From Bacteroidota bacterium (GTDB taxonomy: Bacteria > Bacteroidota > Bacteroidia > UKL13-3), in the NCBI GenBank assembly GCA_034439655.1, contig JAWXAU010000173.1, forward strand, positions 1 through 50,889: a stretch of DNA of 50,889 nt, given 5' to 3'. A model generated the notes under the pieces. That model was not told the origin of the DNA and searched no databases. It saw only the letters and a list, made by a program, of their open reading frames with translations. The translations under genes and the position numbers were made by a program. Positions 43,677 through 50,889 of this stretch are shown here, piece after piece (the first letter of the stretch is position 1; the number at the start of each line of letters is the position of its first letter).

Positions 43677-44186
43677 ATGACTGTCAGAAAAATTATTGCA
43701 ATCAGCCTTATGGGTATTTTCGGTGTATTTATCGCTGCTTGTTCAAGCAATACATCTAATAACGATAAACAAAAAGCGGAAGACCCTAATTCAAAACCCC
43801 AAACAGAAACTCCCAAAGAGTCGAATGATAATCCATCCTATGACCCGAATCGTGGCACAGGAAAATTTACTGATGTAAAAGTTGGTGACAAACTAGACGA
43901 AAAATTGGCGGTGGCCGGCGGAAAAGTTTCAGACGTAAAATGCTCCTCATGCCATAAACTCACCGATGAAAAATTGGTAGGCCCAGGTTGGCAAGGTGTA
44001 ACAAAACGTCATCAGCCTGCATGGATTATGAACTTTATCACCAACACTGATGAAATGTTGACAAAAGATCCAAAAGCTCAAGCTCAGTTAGAATTATGTT
44101 TGGTGCGTATGCCCAATCAAAGCTTGAGTGATGATGATGCTCGCGGCCTACTTGAGTATATGAGAAAAAATGATGGCGTTAAATAA
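43677..44186 (+). CDS. Nos-associated cytochrome c lipoprotein
   Basis: This 169-residue protein has a lipobox (FIAAC, Cys22), a Pro/Asn/Lys-rich linker, and a monoheme cytochrome c domain with CSSCH (89-93) and a likely axial Met145 in VRMPNQ. Clade II nos clusters commonly carry a cytochrome c beside nosZ to supply electrons. It is 60 bases before nosZ on the same strand and follows the FNR-like boxes, so it is probably the first gene of the nos operon. Confidence 0.9.
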   Translation: MTVRKIIAISLMGIFGVFIAACSSNTSNNDKQKAEDPNSKPQTETPKESNDNPSYDPNRGTGKFTDVKVGDKLDEKLAVAGGKVSDVKCSSCHKLTDEKLVGPGWQGVTKRHQPAWIMNFITNTDEMLTKDPKAQAQLELCLVRMPNQSLSDDDARGLLEYMRKNDGVK

Positions 44187-44246
44187 TAAATATATCTTTA
44201 CCCTTAAATATCGGTATAACACAAAAACTATATAATATAAAAAACC

Positions 44247-46235
44247 ATGAAAAGTAAATTAACAATTCTGTCAATTGCAACTATGTTTGTTTTGACAGCA
44301 ATGATTGGTTGTAAACCAAAAAATGCGGGCAATGCAGTTAGTGGAGATGCTGCCGCAAAAACTTATGTTGCTCCAGGAAAATATGATGAATTTTATAATT
44401 TTGTAAGTGGTGGATTCAGTGGGCAAATGAGTGCCTATGGCCTTCCTTCAGGACGTTTGCTTCGCGTAATTCCTGTATTCTCTGTCGATCCCGAAAAGGG
44501 GTATGGTTATTCGGAAGAAACAAAACCTATGTTAAATACCTCACATGGATTTGTGCCTTGGGATGATTTGCACCACGTTCAACTTTCCAAAACCGCTGGA
44601 GAATATGATGGTCGTTGGGCATTTGGAAATGCCAATAACACACCGCGTATTGCACGTATAGATTTAACAACTTTCCGCACACAGGAAATAATAGAATTGC
44701 CCAATAGTGGTGGTAATCACTCCTCGCCATTTATTACAGAAAATACAGAATATGTAGTAGCAGGTACGCGTTTTAGTGTTCCTCCCGATGATGTAAATGG
44801 TGATATACCAATTAATTCTTATAAGAAAAATTTTAAAGGCACTTTAAGTTTTGTAAGTGTGGGCAAAGAAGATGGCAAAATGGATATTGCTTTTCAAATA
44901 CAATGTCCTGGTGTGAACTTCGATTTGAGCCGTGCTGGTAAAGGAAAATCGCATGGTTGGTTTTTCTTCTCGTGTTATAATACTGAGCAAGCAAATACTT
45001 TGCTAGAAGTAAATGCTTCGCAAAAAGATAAGGACTTTATTATGGCAGTAAATTGGAAAAAAGCAGAAGAATATTTGAAAGCGGGTAAAGGTAGAAAGCA
45101 AGCAGTAAAATATGCCCATAATGTATATAGCGACAAAACGCATAGTGCTACTTCGGAAATTAAAACAGAAGTAACTGTATTAGACTCGAAAGAACTAAAA
45201 GATATATGTTATTTTATCCCTTGTCCTAAATCACCACACGGTTGCGATGTGGATCCAACAGGTGAATATATAGTAGGTAGTGGTAAATTGGCTGCGTTGA
45301 TTCCAGTATTTAGTTTCGATAAAATAATGAGTGCTATTGCTTCAAAATCTTATGCAGGCGATTATGAAGGCATACCTGTTATCAAATACGAATCTGCATT
45401 ATACGGTGAAGTAAAAAAACCAGGTCTTGGCCCTTTGCATACCGAGTTTGACAATAAAGGCAATGCTTATACATCAATGTTTGTTTCATCGGAAGTTGTA
45501 AAATGGAATATTAAAGATTTAAAAGTATTAGACAGAGTTGCTACATTTTATTCTGTGGGCCACTTATGTGTACCCGGTGGCGATACCAAAACTCCGAATG
45601 CAAAATACTTAATAGCATATAATAAAATCACCAAAGATCGTTATTTGCCTACAGGTCCTGAACTAGCACAAAGTGCACAATTATATGATATAAGCGGAGA
45701 AAAAATGCAACTAATATTAGACTTCCCCACTATTGGAGAACCGCACTATGCACAAGCCTGTGTAGCGGAGCTAATTTCAAAGAAGCAAGTGAAAATATTT
45801 AAGATAGAAGAGAATATGCACCCATTTGTTACAAAAGGTGAAGGTGCAAGTAAAGTAGTAAGGCAAGGGAACAAAGTACATGTGTATGCCACAGCTATAC
45901 GTTCACATTTTGCTCCTGACAATATAGAAGGAATAAGATTGGGCGATGAAGTATACTTCCATATCACTAACTTGGAACAGGATTGGGATGTGCCGCACGG
46001 ATTTGCAGTTAAAGGTGCCGCCAATGCTGAATTGCTGATAATGCCTGGAGAAACACAAACCTTGAAATGGGTGCCCGATAAAGTAGGAATATTCCCTATG
46101 TATTGTACTGACTTTTGCAGTGCACTGCACCAAGAGATGTCAGGATATATAAGAGTATCACCTGCGGGAAGTACCGTACCACTATTATTCAGTACTGGTA
46201 AAAATCAACCACCACCAGATAAAACTAATCCATAA
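44247..46235 (+). CDS. nosZ: Nitrous oxide reductase, clade II (Sec-type lipoprotein)
   Basis: This 662-residue copper enzyme reduces N2O to N2. All seven CuZ histidines can be assigned: His109, His110, His158, His331, His398, His439 and His500. The C-terminal CuA domain has His584, Cys620, Cys624, His628 and Met631 in CTDFCSALHQEM. The N-terminus has no twin-arginine motif; instead it has a lipobox (AMIGC, Cys22), so it is Sec-exported and anchored. Both features mark clade II. A strong intrinsic terminator follows, before the maturation genes. Confidence 0.98.
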   Translation: MKSKLTILSIATMFVLTAMIGCKPKNAGNAVSGDAAAKTYVAPGKYDEFYNFVSGGFSGQMSAYGLPSGRLLRVIPVFSVDPEKGYGYSEETKPMLNTSHGFVPWDDLHHVQLSKTAGEYDGRWAFGNANNTPRIARIDLTTFRTQEIIELPNSGGNHSSPFITENTEYVVAGTRFSVPPDDVNGDIPINSYKKNFKGTLSFVSVGKEDGKMDIAFQIQCPGVNFDLSRAGKGKSHGWFFFSCYNTEQANTLLEVNASQKDKDFIMAVNWKKAEEYLKAGKGRKQAVKYAHNVYSDKTHSATSEIKTEVTVLDSKELKDICYFIPCPKSPHGCDVDPTGEYIVGSGKLAALIPVFSFDKIMSAIASKSYAGDYEGIPVIKYESALYGEVKKPGLGPLHTEFDNKGNAYTSMFVSSEVVKWNIKDLKVLDRVATFYSVGHLCVPGGDTKTPNAKYLIAYNKITKDRYLPTGPELAQSAQLYDISGEKMQLILDFPTIGEPHYAQACVAELISKKQVKIFKIEENMHPFVTKGEGASKVVRQGNKVHVYATAIRSHFAPDNIEGIRLGDEVYFHITNLEQDWDVPHGFAVKGAANAELLIMPGETQTLKWVPDKVGIFPMYCTDFCSALHQEMSGYIRVSPAGSTVPLLFSTGKNQPPPDKTNP

Positions 46236-46253
46236 AACTATATATATATTTTC

Positions 46254-46305
46254 GGGTGAGTTGTAATTGGCAATGTATAATATCAATTACAACTCATCCT
46301 TTTTT
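46254..46305 (+). terminator. Strong intrinsic terminator after nosZ
   Basis: A 16-base arm (46254-46269) pairs with 46284-46299 over its whole length, with one G-U pair, around a 14-base loop. Six T follow (46300-46305). This is 19 bases after the nosZ stop and 27 bases before the next start codon. It should lower expression of the maturation genes relative to nosZ. Confidence 0.85.
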
Positions 46306-46331
46306 ATCACTTTATATAATTATTTAATATT

Positions 46332-47354
46332 ATGGCAAAGCACCCATTTAAAAACTGGATTAGAATTGTATTGGCCTTATGTGGCATTGCACTAATAGTA
46401 GTATTATATGTGCCTATGTGGATGATAGACCTCAGTGCCCCGCAATATCCAGAGGGTTTACGATTACTTATATATACTGATAAACTAGGAGGAAGTGTAG
46501 ATATTATTAATGGTTTGAATCACTATATTGGTATGAAAACTTTACATACCGAAGACTTTATCGAATTCAAAATATTACCTAAAATCATTAGTGTATTTGC
46601 TGGACTATTTGTACTAGTAGCAATACTTCGCAAAAGGAAATTAATGAATATTCTGTTTATTATGTTTCTAGTTTTCGGTATAGTAGCCATGGCCGATTTT
46701 TGGATGTGGGAATACGATTATGGACATAACTTAAATCCTGAAGCCGCTATTATAGTGCCTGGCATGGCCTATCAACCACCGTTAATTGGATTTAAACAAT
46801 TACTCAACTTTGGGGCATACTCAGTACCTGATATTGGTGGTTGGATATTTGTGAGCGTTGGTATATTATTATTGTTTTGCATCGTGATGGATTACCGTGA
46901 TGTTAAGAAAACTATAGTTTCTAAAAAAAATATTAAAGTCGCCACGATACTATTTTTAGTATTCAGCTTACCGAGTTGTAATGTATCTCCTGAGCCACTT
47001 AAGGTAGGAATTGATAAGTGCAAATTTTGTAAAATGGCTATCAGCGATATTAGGTTTGGCACAGAGGCTATAACCCAAAAAGGAAAAATATATAAATACG
47101 ACGAAGCCCATTGCTTTATTTCTGATATACAATCGGGTGAAATCAAGATAGAAGATATCAAAGATATATATCTAACAGATTATTGTGGCAAACATGAGTT
47201 GATAAACAAGAACGCATGTTTCCTTTTAAGAAGCGAAGAGCTAAGAAGTCCGATGGAAGGAAATGTAGCAGCATATTCTTATAAAGATAGCTTGCAGGTT
47301 TATAAAAATAATTTGGGAGGTGAAGAAGTGACTTGGGAACAAATATCCAAATAA
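46332..47354 (+). CDS. nosL: NosB-like membrane domain fused to NosL copper chaperone
   Basis: This 340-residue protein has two parts. Residues 1-200 hold about four membrane helices (about 9-29, 80-98, 104-124, 168-186). Clade II clusters carry the polytopic nosB right after nosZ, so this part is probably NosB-like. A further hydrophobic segment (200-215) ends in a lipobox-like LPSC (Cys216). The C-terminal part is NosL, with the copper motif CKFCKM (230-235) and SPMEGNVAAY (306-315). NosL delivers Cu(I) to NosZ. The retained lipobox inside a fused chain is odd. A frameshift joining two genes is not indicated, as the frame is clean. Confidence 0.85.
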   Translation: MAKHPFKNWIRIVLALCGIALIVVLYVPMWMIDLSAPQYPEGLRLLIYTDKLGGSVDIINGLNHYIGMKTLHTEDFIEFKILPKIISVFAGLFVLVAILRKRKLMNILFIMFLVFGIVAMADFWMWEYDYGHNLNPEAAIIVPGMAYQPPLIGFKQLLNFGAYSVPDIGGWIFVSVGILLLFCIVMDYRDVKKTIVSKKNIKVATILFLVFSLPSCNVSPEPLKVGIDKCKFCKMAISDIRFGTEAITQKGKIYKYDEAHCFISDIQSGEIKIEDIKDIYLTDYCGKHELINKNACFLLRSEELRSPMEGNVAAYSYKDSLQVYKNNLGGEEVTWEQISK

Positions 47355-47355
47355 T

Positions 47356-48600
47356 ATGAATGTTCGTTCATTTACTATATATATACTTTTAGTAGCAGGT
47401 TCATTCACGAATCTATTTGCAAAAACATATAATGTAGGTAAAACACAAAAATATAGAGCTATCAACCTGGCAATCAAACAGTCTTCATCTGGCGATACCA
47501 TAATCGTATACCCAGGAATTTATTTTGAAAAAAACCTAATCATCAATAAATCTATAATACTAATAGGAAAAAGCTATCCCATTATAGATGGTGAAAACAA
47601 ATATGAAATTGTTTCTATCAAAGCCAATTATGTAACAATAAGTGGATTTAAAATACAGCACTCAGGATATGCTACTTTGCTTGACCCTGCTGGTATCAAG
47701 ATTTACGATGCCCACCATGTAACCATAAGTGACAATATACTTGATGATACTTTTTTTGGAATCTATGCCCAATATGCACAAAATTGTATCATAAGAAATA
47801 ATCAACTAACTTCTTATGGAAAACAGGAGCAACAAATTGGGAATGGAGTACATTGTTGGAAATGTGACACCATGCAAATTATTGCAAACACTATTAAAGG
47901 CCACCGTGACGGTATCTATTTTGAGTTTGTAACCAATTCCGTAATATGGCGAAATATATCACAAAAAAATATTCGTTATGGTTTGCATTTTATGTTTTCT
48001 CATAACGATGCTTATATCACCAATGTGTTCGAAGAAAATGGAGCTGGTGTGGCTGTGATGTTTACCCACGGTGTAAAAATGTATAATAATACTTTTGAAG
48101 AAAACTGGGGTGACGCTGCCTTTGGATTACTCTTAAAAGAAATATCGGATAGCTATATAGAAGGTAATCACTTTAATAAAAATACTTGTGGAATATATAT
48201 GGAAGGTGTGAACAGGGTGCAAATGAAAAAAAATATATTTAACAATAATGGATGGGCTTTAAAAATTCAAGCAAGCTGCATGGATGTGGTAGTCACAAAA
48301 AATAATTTTGTAGGAAATACCTTTGATGTCGGCACCAATGGCACTTTGGTTTTAAATAGTTTTAATAGCAACTATTGGGATAAATATGAAGGTTATGATA
48401 TAAACAAAGATAAGATAGGCGATGTGCCTTATCGCCCTATTAGTATGTATTCGATGATTATCGAAAAAAATCCCCCAGCAATGATTTTATTTAGAAGTAT
48501 TATAGTATCACTTTTAGATAAAACTGAAAAAGTAATTCCTTCCCTCACTCCAGAAAATTTGAAGGACGAAACTCCTTTAATGAACGCTTTGAACCTGTGA
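47356..48600 (+). CDS. nosD: NosD periplasmic copper maturation protein
   Basis: This 414-residue protein has a signal peptide ending FAKTYNVGK and a right-handed parallel beta-helix made of repeated NN-type turns, such as ITISGFKI and ISDNILDDTFFGIYA. The NosD-typical GLHFMFSHND and GVAVMFTHG occur near 210-240. With NosF and NosY it forms the complex that helps assemble the CuZ site of NosZ. It starts 1 base after nosL and overlaps nosF by 4 bases. Confidence 0.95.
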   Translation: MNVRSFTIYILLVAGSFTNLFAKTYNVGKTQKYRAINLAIKQSSSGDTIIVYPGIYFEKNLIINKSIILIGKSYPIIDGENKYEIVSIKANYVTISGFKIQHSGYATLLDPAGIKIYDAHHVTISDNILDDTFFGIYAQYAQNCIIRNNQLTSYGKQEQQIGNGVHCWKCDTMQIIANTIKGHRDGIYFEFVTNSVIWRNISQKNIRYGLHFMFSHNDAYITNVFEENGAGVAVMFTHGVKMYNNTFEENWGDAAFGLLLKEISDSYIEGNHFNKNTCGIYMEGVNRVQMKKNIFNNNGWALKIQASCMDVVVTKNNFVGNTFDVGTNGTLVLNSFNSNYWDKYEGYDINKDKIGDVPYRPISMYSMIIEKNPPAMILFRSIIVSLLDKTEKVIPSLTPENLKDETPLMNALNL

Positions 48601-49304
48601 TTGAAATACAAAATATATCGAAACAATTTGGCAAATTAAAAGCCCTCGACCAGGTTAGTTTAACTTGCACTAGTGGCGAATGTATTGCTCTTATTGGCCC
48701 CAATGGAAGTGGTAAAACCACCTTGATAAAATGTATATTGGGAATGGTAGTCCCCGATTCTGGAACAATCCTATTTAGCAATAAAAATATTGCGAAGGAT
48801 TGGAAATACCGTTCACAAATTGGGTACATGCCACAAATTGGTCGCTATCCCGACAATATGAATATCGGACAGATTATTGGCATGATGAAGGATATACGCA
48901 AGTCGGAGCATATACAATTGGATGAAGAGCTGATCGAAAAATTTGACTTGAATAATATGTTGAACAAACGTATGCGAACACTATCAGGAGGTACCCGCCA
49001 AAAAGTGAGTGCATCATTGGCATTTTTATTTAATGCAAATGTATTGATACTCGATGAGCCTACAGCAGGTCTCGATCCAGTGGCTTCAGAAATCTTGAAA
49101 GAAAAAATAATCAAAGAAAAACAAAAAGGCAAATTGATATTTATCACCTCTCATATATTAAGTGAATTGGATGATATTGTTACCCAAATTATATACATGC
49201 AAGACGGAAAATTAAAATTCCATAAAAGTATTGACGACTTAAGAAATGAAACAGGTGAAGTGAAATTAGCAAAGGCGATTGCAAATATTATGTTACAAAA
49301 ATAG
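48597..49304 (+). CDS. nosF: NosF ABC transporter ATP-binding protein
   Basis: This 235-residue ATPase has Walker A GPNGSGKT (34-41), the signature LSGGTRQKVS (129-138) and Walker B LILDEPTAGLDP with Asp153-Glu154. It starts with GTG and overlaps the nosD stop by 4 bases. It powers the NosDFY complex. Length and motifs are normal. Confidence 0.95.
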   Translation: MIEIQNISKQFGKLKALDQVSLTCTSGECIALIGPNGSGKTTLIKCILGMVVPDSGTILFSNKNIAKDWKYRSQIGYMPQIGRYPDNMNIGQIIGMMKDIRKSEHIQLDEELIEKFDLNNMLNKRMRTLSGGTRQKVSASLAFLFNANVLILDEPTAGLDPVASEILKEKIIKEKQKGKLIFITSHILSELDDIVTQIIYMQDGKLKFHKSIDDLRNETGEVKLAKAIANIMLQK

Positions 49305-49308
49305 CACG

Positions 49309-50076
49309 ATGGGTAAAGTAATAAAATATGTTGTTTTAGATATCCTGCGAAGTAAAATCGTTCTGGCTTACACATTGTTTCTCCTCGTGGTTTCGTTTAG
49401 TGTATTTAGCCTAGAGGATAACAATGCCAAGGGATTGCTCAGTATGCTTAACTTAATTCTGTTCATTGTTCCACTCATTTCAATTATATTTTCTACCATT
49501 TATATCTATAATAGTTCTGAATTTATTGAATTGCTTTTGAGCCAACCTTTAAAAAGAAAAAGTATATGGTTAAGTTTATTTTCTGGATTGTCCATATCCT
49601 TAACTTTAGCTTTTGTTTTTGGTGCCGGCATTGCTATTTTGTTTTTTGAACCTACAGTTACAGGATGTATTATTGTATTAATCGGCGTACTATTATCTAT
49701 TATATTTGTTTCTATAGCTATGCTGGCAGCCGTTGCCACGCGTGACAAAGCTAAAGGCATCGGCCTGGCAATTTTACTATGGTTGTACTTTGCCTTAGTT
49801 TTTGACGGCCTGGTTCTATTATTATTATTTCAGTTTGCCGATTATCCTTTAGAAAAACCAATGATGCTTGTGAGTGCATTGAACCCGATTGATCTGAGTC
49901 GCATTCTTATCCTATTGCGTTTGGATGTTTCAGCCTTAATGGGCTACACAGGTGCGGTATTCAAAGATTTTTTCGGAACCACTTATGGGTTTAATATATC
50001 TTTGTTAATACTATGTTGTTGGGCACTTATTCCTTTGGGTATCTCCCTTAAGAAATTCAATAAAAAAGATTTATAA
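49309..50076 (+). CDS. nosY: NosY ABC transporter permease
   Basis: This protein has about six membrane helices in 255 residues and belongs to the ABC-2 type permeases of NosY. I chose the ATG at 49309, 4 bases after nosF; the in-frame ATG at 49279 lies inside nosF and adds ten unlikely residues. It forms the membrane part of the NosDFY maturation complex. It is followed by the truncated hemoglobin gene after 18 bases. Confidence 0.92.
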   Translation: MGKVIKYVVLDILRSKIVLAYTLFLLVVSFSVFSLEDNNAKGLLSMLNLILFIVPLISIIFSTIYIYNSSEFIELLLSQPLKRKSIWLSLFSGLSISLTLAFVFGAGIAILFFEPTVTGCIIVLIGVLLSIIFVSIAMLAAVATRDKAKGIGLAILLWLYFALVFDGLVLLLLFQFADYPLEKPMMLVSALNPIDLSRILILLRLDVSALMGYTGAVFKDFFGTTYGFNISLLILCCWALIPLGISLKKFNKKDL

Positions 50077-50094
50077 TACTAAACACTTTTTATT

Positions 50095-50475
50095 ATGAAA
50101 AAGGATTTGAAAAATAGAAAAGATATAGAGCTTGCTATCACCTTATTCTACGACAAGGTAAAAAAAGATGAGGTGATTGGTTATATTTTTAATGATATAG
50201 CAAAAGTAAACTGGGAAAAACATTTACCTATAATGTTCGATTTTTGGGAAAATGCAATATTCTATACTGGCAGTTATATAGGCGACCCTATGAACCTACA
50301 CCGTCACCTACACCGCGTTACACCACTACATGCTGAACACTTTGAAAGATGGAACCAATTATTTACCTCCACCATTGATGAATTATTTGAAGGCGAAAAA
50401 GCAGAGCTTGCCAAACAAAGGGCTTTAAGTATTTCTACAGTGATGCAGATTAAGATCTTGAGTGATAATGAGTAA
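50095..50475 (+). CDS. Group III truncated hemoglobin
   Basis: This 126-residue globin has the TrHb3 pattern: FYDKVKKDEVIGYIF at the N-terminus, MFDFWENAIF, GDPMNLH, and PLHAEHFERWNQLF, in which His79 or His82 is the proximal heme ligand. Such globins bind O2 or NO and are linked to NO detoxification. It ends the nos operon, 18 bases after nosY, so it should be induced with N2O respiration. Confidence 0.92.
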   Translation: MKKDLKNRKDIELAITLFYDKVKKDEVIGYIFNDIAKVNWEKHLPIMFDFWENAIFYTGSYIGDPMNLHRHLHRVTPLHAEHFERWNQLFTSTIDELFEGEKAELAKQRALSISTVMQIKILSDNE

Positions 50476-50520
50476 GGGGCAAGGAATAAGGGGCTGACGC
50501 GAGATTGTATATAATATATG

Positions 50521-50889
50521 TTATTCTAAATAACCGTCATAGTCTTGTGCTGGAACTATTACTTGTTTATTTCTTTTGCTAATGTTAATAATTAATGAAT
50601 TAGCAGATTTATAATTGTATCGCCCACTTCGGTAGCCTCCCATAATCCCTCTAAATACAAACCTTCGTGGGCTATGCAAATTGTTTGATCACTTTTATTT
50701 TTAATATCTTTTAAATGAATTATTTCTGTATAATGATTATTATTAATTTCCTTAAAAGTCACAACAGAAAAAAGCTATATTATAGAATTCATTTGCATTT
50801 TCCTTACTACCTGTTTCAGTATGATAAAATGCTAAAAAGAATATTATTCCAGCGACAATAAAACTTCCAAAGTAATAATATATTCTTAG
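50521..50889 (-). pseudogene. Frame-broken small membrane-protein gene at the window edge
   Basis: Read on the minus strand from the right edge, one frame gives a membrane helix (GSFIVAGIIFFLAFYHT) and stops at 50752-50754. A second frame gives VVTFKEINNNHYTEIIHLKDI and runs to a stop at 50592. A third frame gives MGGYRSGRYNYKSANSLII and ends at 50521. All three look like natural protein. A run of six T where five would keep frame (minus-strand GCTTTTTTC) marks the first break. Either the gene is decayed or the sequence has errors. The gene is also cut by the window end. Confidence 0.4.

Overview
The window is AT-rich and its proteins are those of a Bacteroidota member (Cytophagia/Sphingobacteriia/Chitinophagia-like, not identified further). 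Seven predicted secreted proteins end in type IX secretion (T9SS) sorting domains. Families typical of the phylum are present: GEVED domains, HYC_CC_PP, DUF3347 and a CopA-CopB fusion. Several -7 promoter elements fit the phylum consensus TAnnTTTG. Most ribosome binding sites are not Shine-Dalgarno-like. I saw no rRNA, tRNA, CRISPR array, insertion sequence or phage gene.

Layout. (1) 0.1-13.8 kb, minus strand: two giant tandem paralogous M4 metalloproteases with GEVED and Ig-like repeats and T9SS signals. (2) 14.0-15.7 kb, minus: a di-heme peroxidase-like lipoprotein and an MbnP-like lipoprotein, an MbnH/MbnP-type copper pair. (3) 15.9-18.4 kb, plus: nadA-nadB. (4) 18.5-23.4 kb, plus: glycosyltransferase, rfbC, sugar epimerase, rmlD-like reductase, tryptophanase. 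(5) 23.4-24.4 kb, minus: Ric/ScdA-type di-iron repair protein. (6) 24.6-39.7 kb, minus: a long copper-handling region. It holds a CopA-CopB fusion, a Met/Cys-rich lipoprotein, an HMA membrane protein, a Cys-rich four-helix copper protein, an AraC regulator with an HMA-like N-terminus, a TlpA thioredoxin, an outer-membrane protein, HMA and HMA-DUF3347 proteins, a T9SS-exported multicopper oxidase, two paralogous small T9SS proteins with a CxxxxC motif, a methyltransferase, a CxxCH-bearing T9SS protein, a T9SS thioredoxin and an HYC_CC_PP protein. (7) 39.8-42.7 kb, minus: a NorB-like oxidase, a NorC-like cytochrome c and a polytopic His-containing membrane protein. (8) 42.8-43.4 kb, minus: a Crp/Fnr regulator. 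(9) 43.7-50.5 kb, plus: cytochrome c, clade II nosZ, nosB-nosL fusion, nosD, nosF, nosY and a group III truncated hemoglobin. (10) The right edge holds a frame-broken gene.

How it may fit together. NosZ needs six copper ions per monomer, so an N2O-respiring cell needs copper delivery and protection at the cell envelope. The window combines candidate copper capture (MbnP/MbnH), storage and detoxification (Cys-rich bundle, Met-rich lipoprotein, CopA-CopB, HMA proteins), NO turnover (NorB-like operon, truncated hemoglobin, Ric) and N2O reduction. Two FNR-like boxes of form ATGAT-N4-ATCAT lie between the Crp/Fnr gene and the divergent nos operon. The second sits where a class II activator would sit for a promoter in front of the nos operon.

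The strongest leads are the NorB-like protein with apparent replacements of metal and heme ligands, the T9SS redox/copper module at 33.6-39.7 kb, the HMA-AraC regulator with a possible 21-bp-spaced direct-repeat operator, the strong intrinsic terminator between nosZ and its maturation genes, and two interleaved inverted-repeat elements at 27.7 kb.
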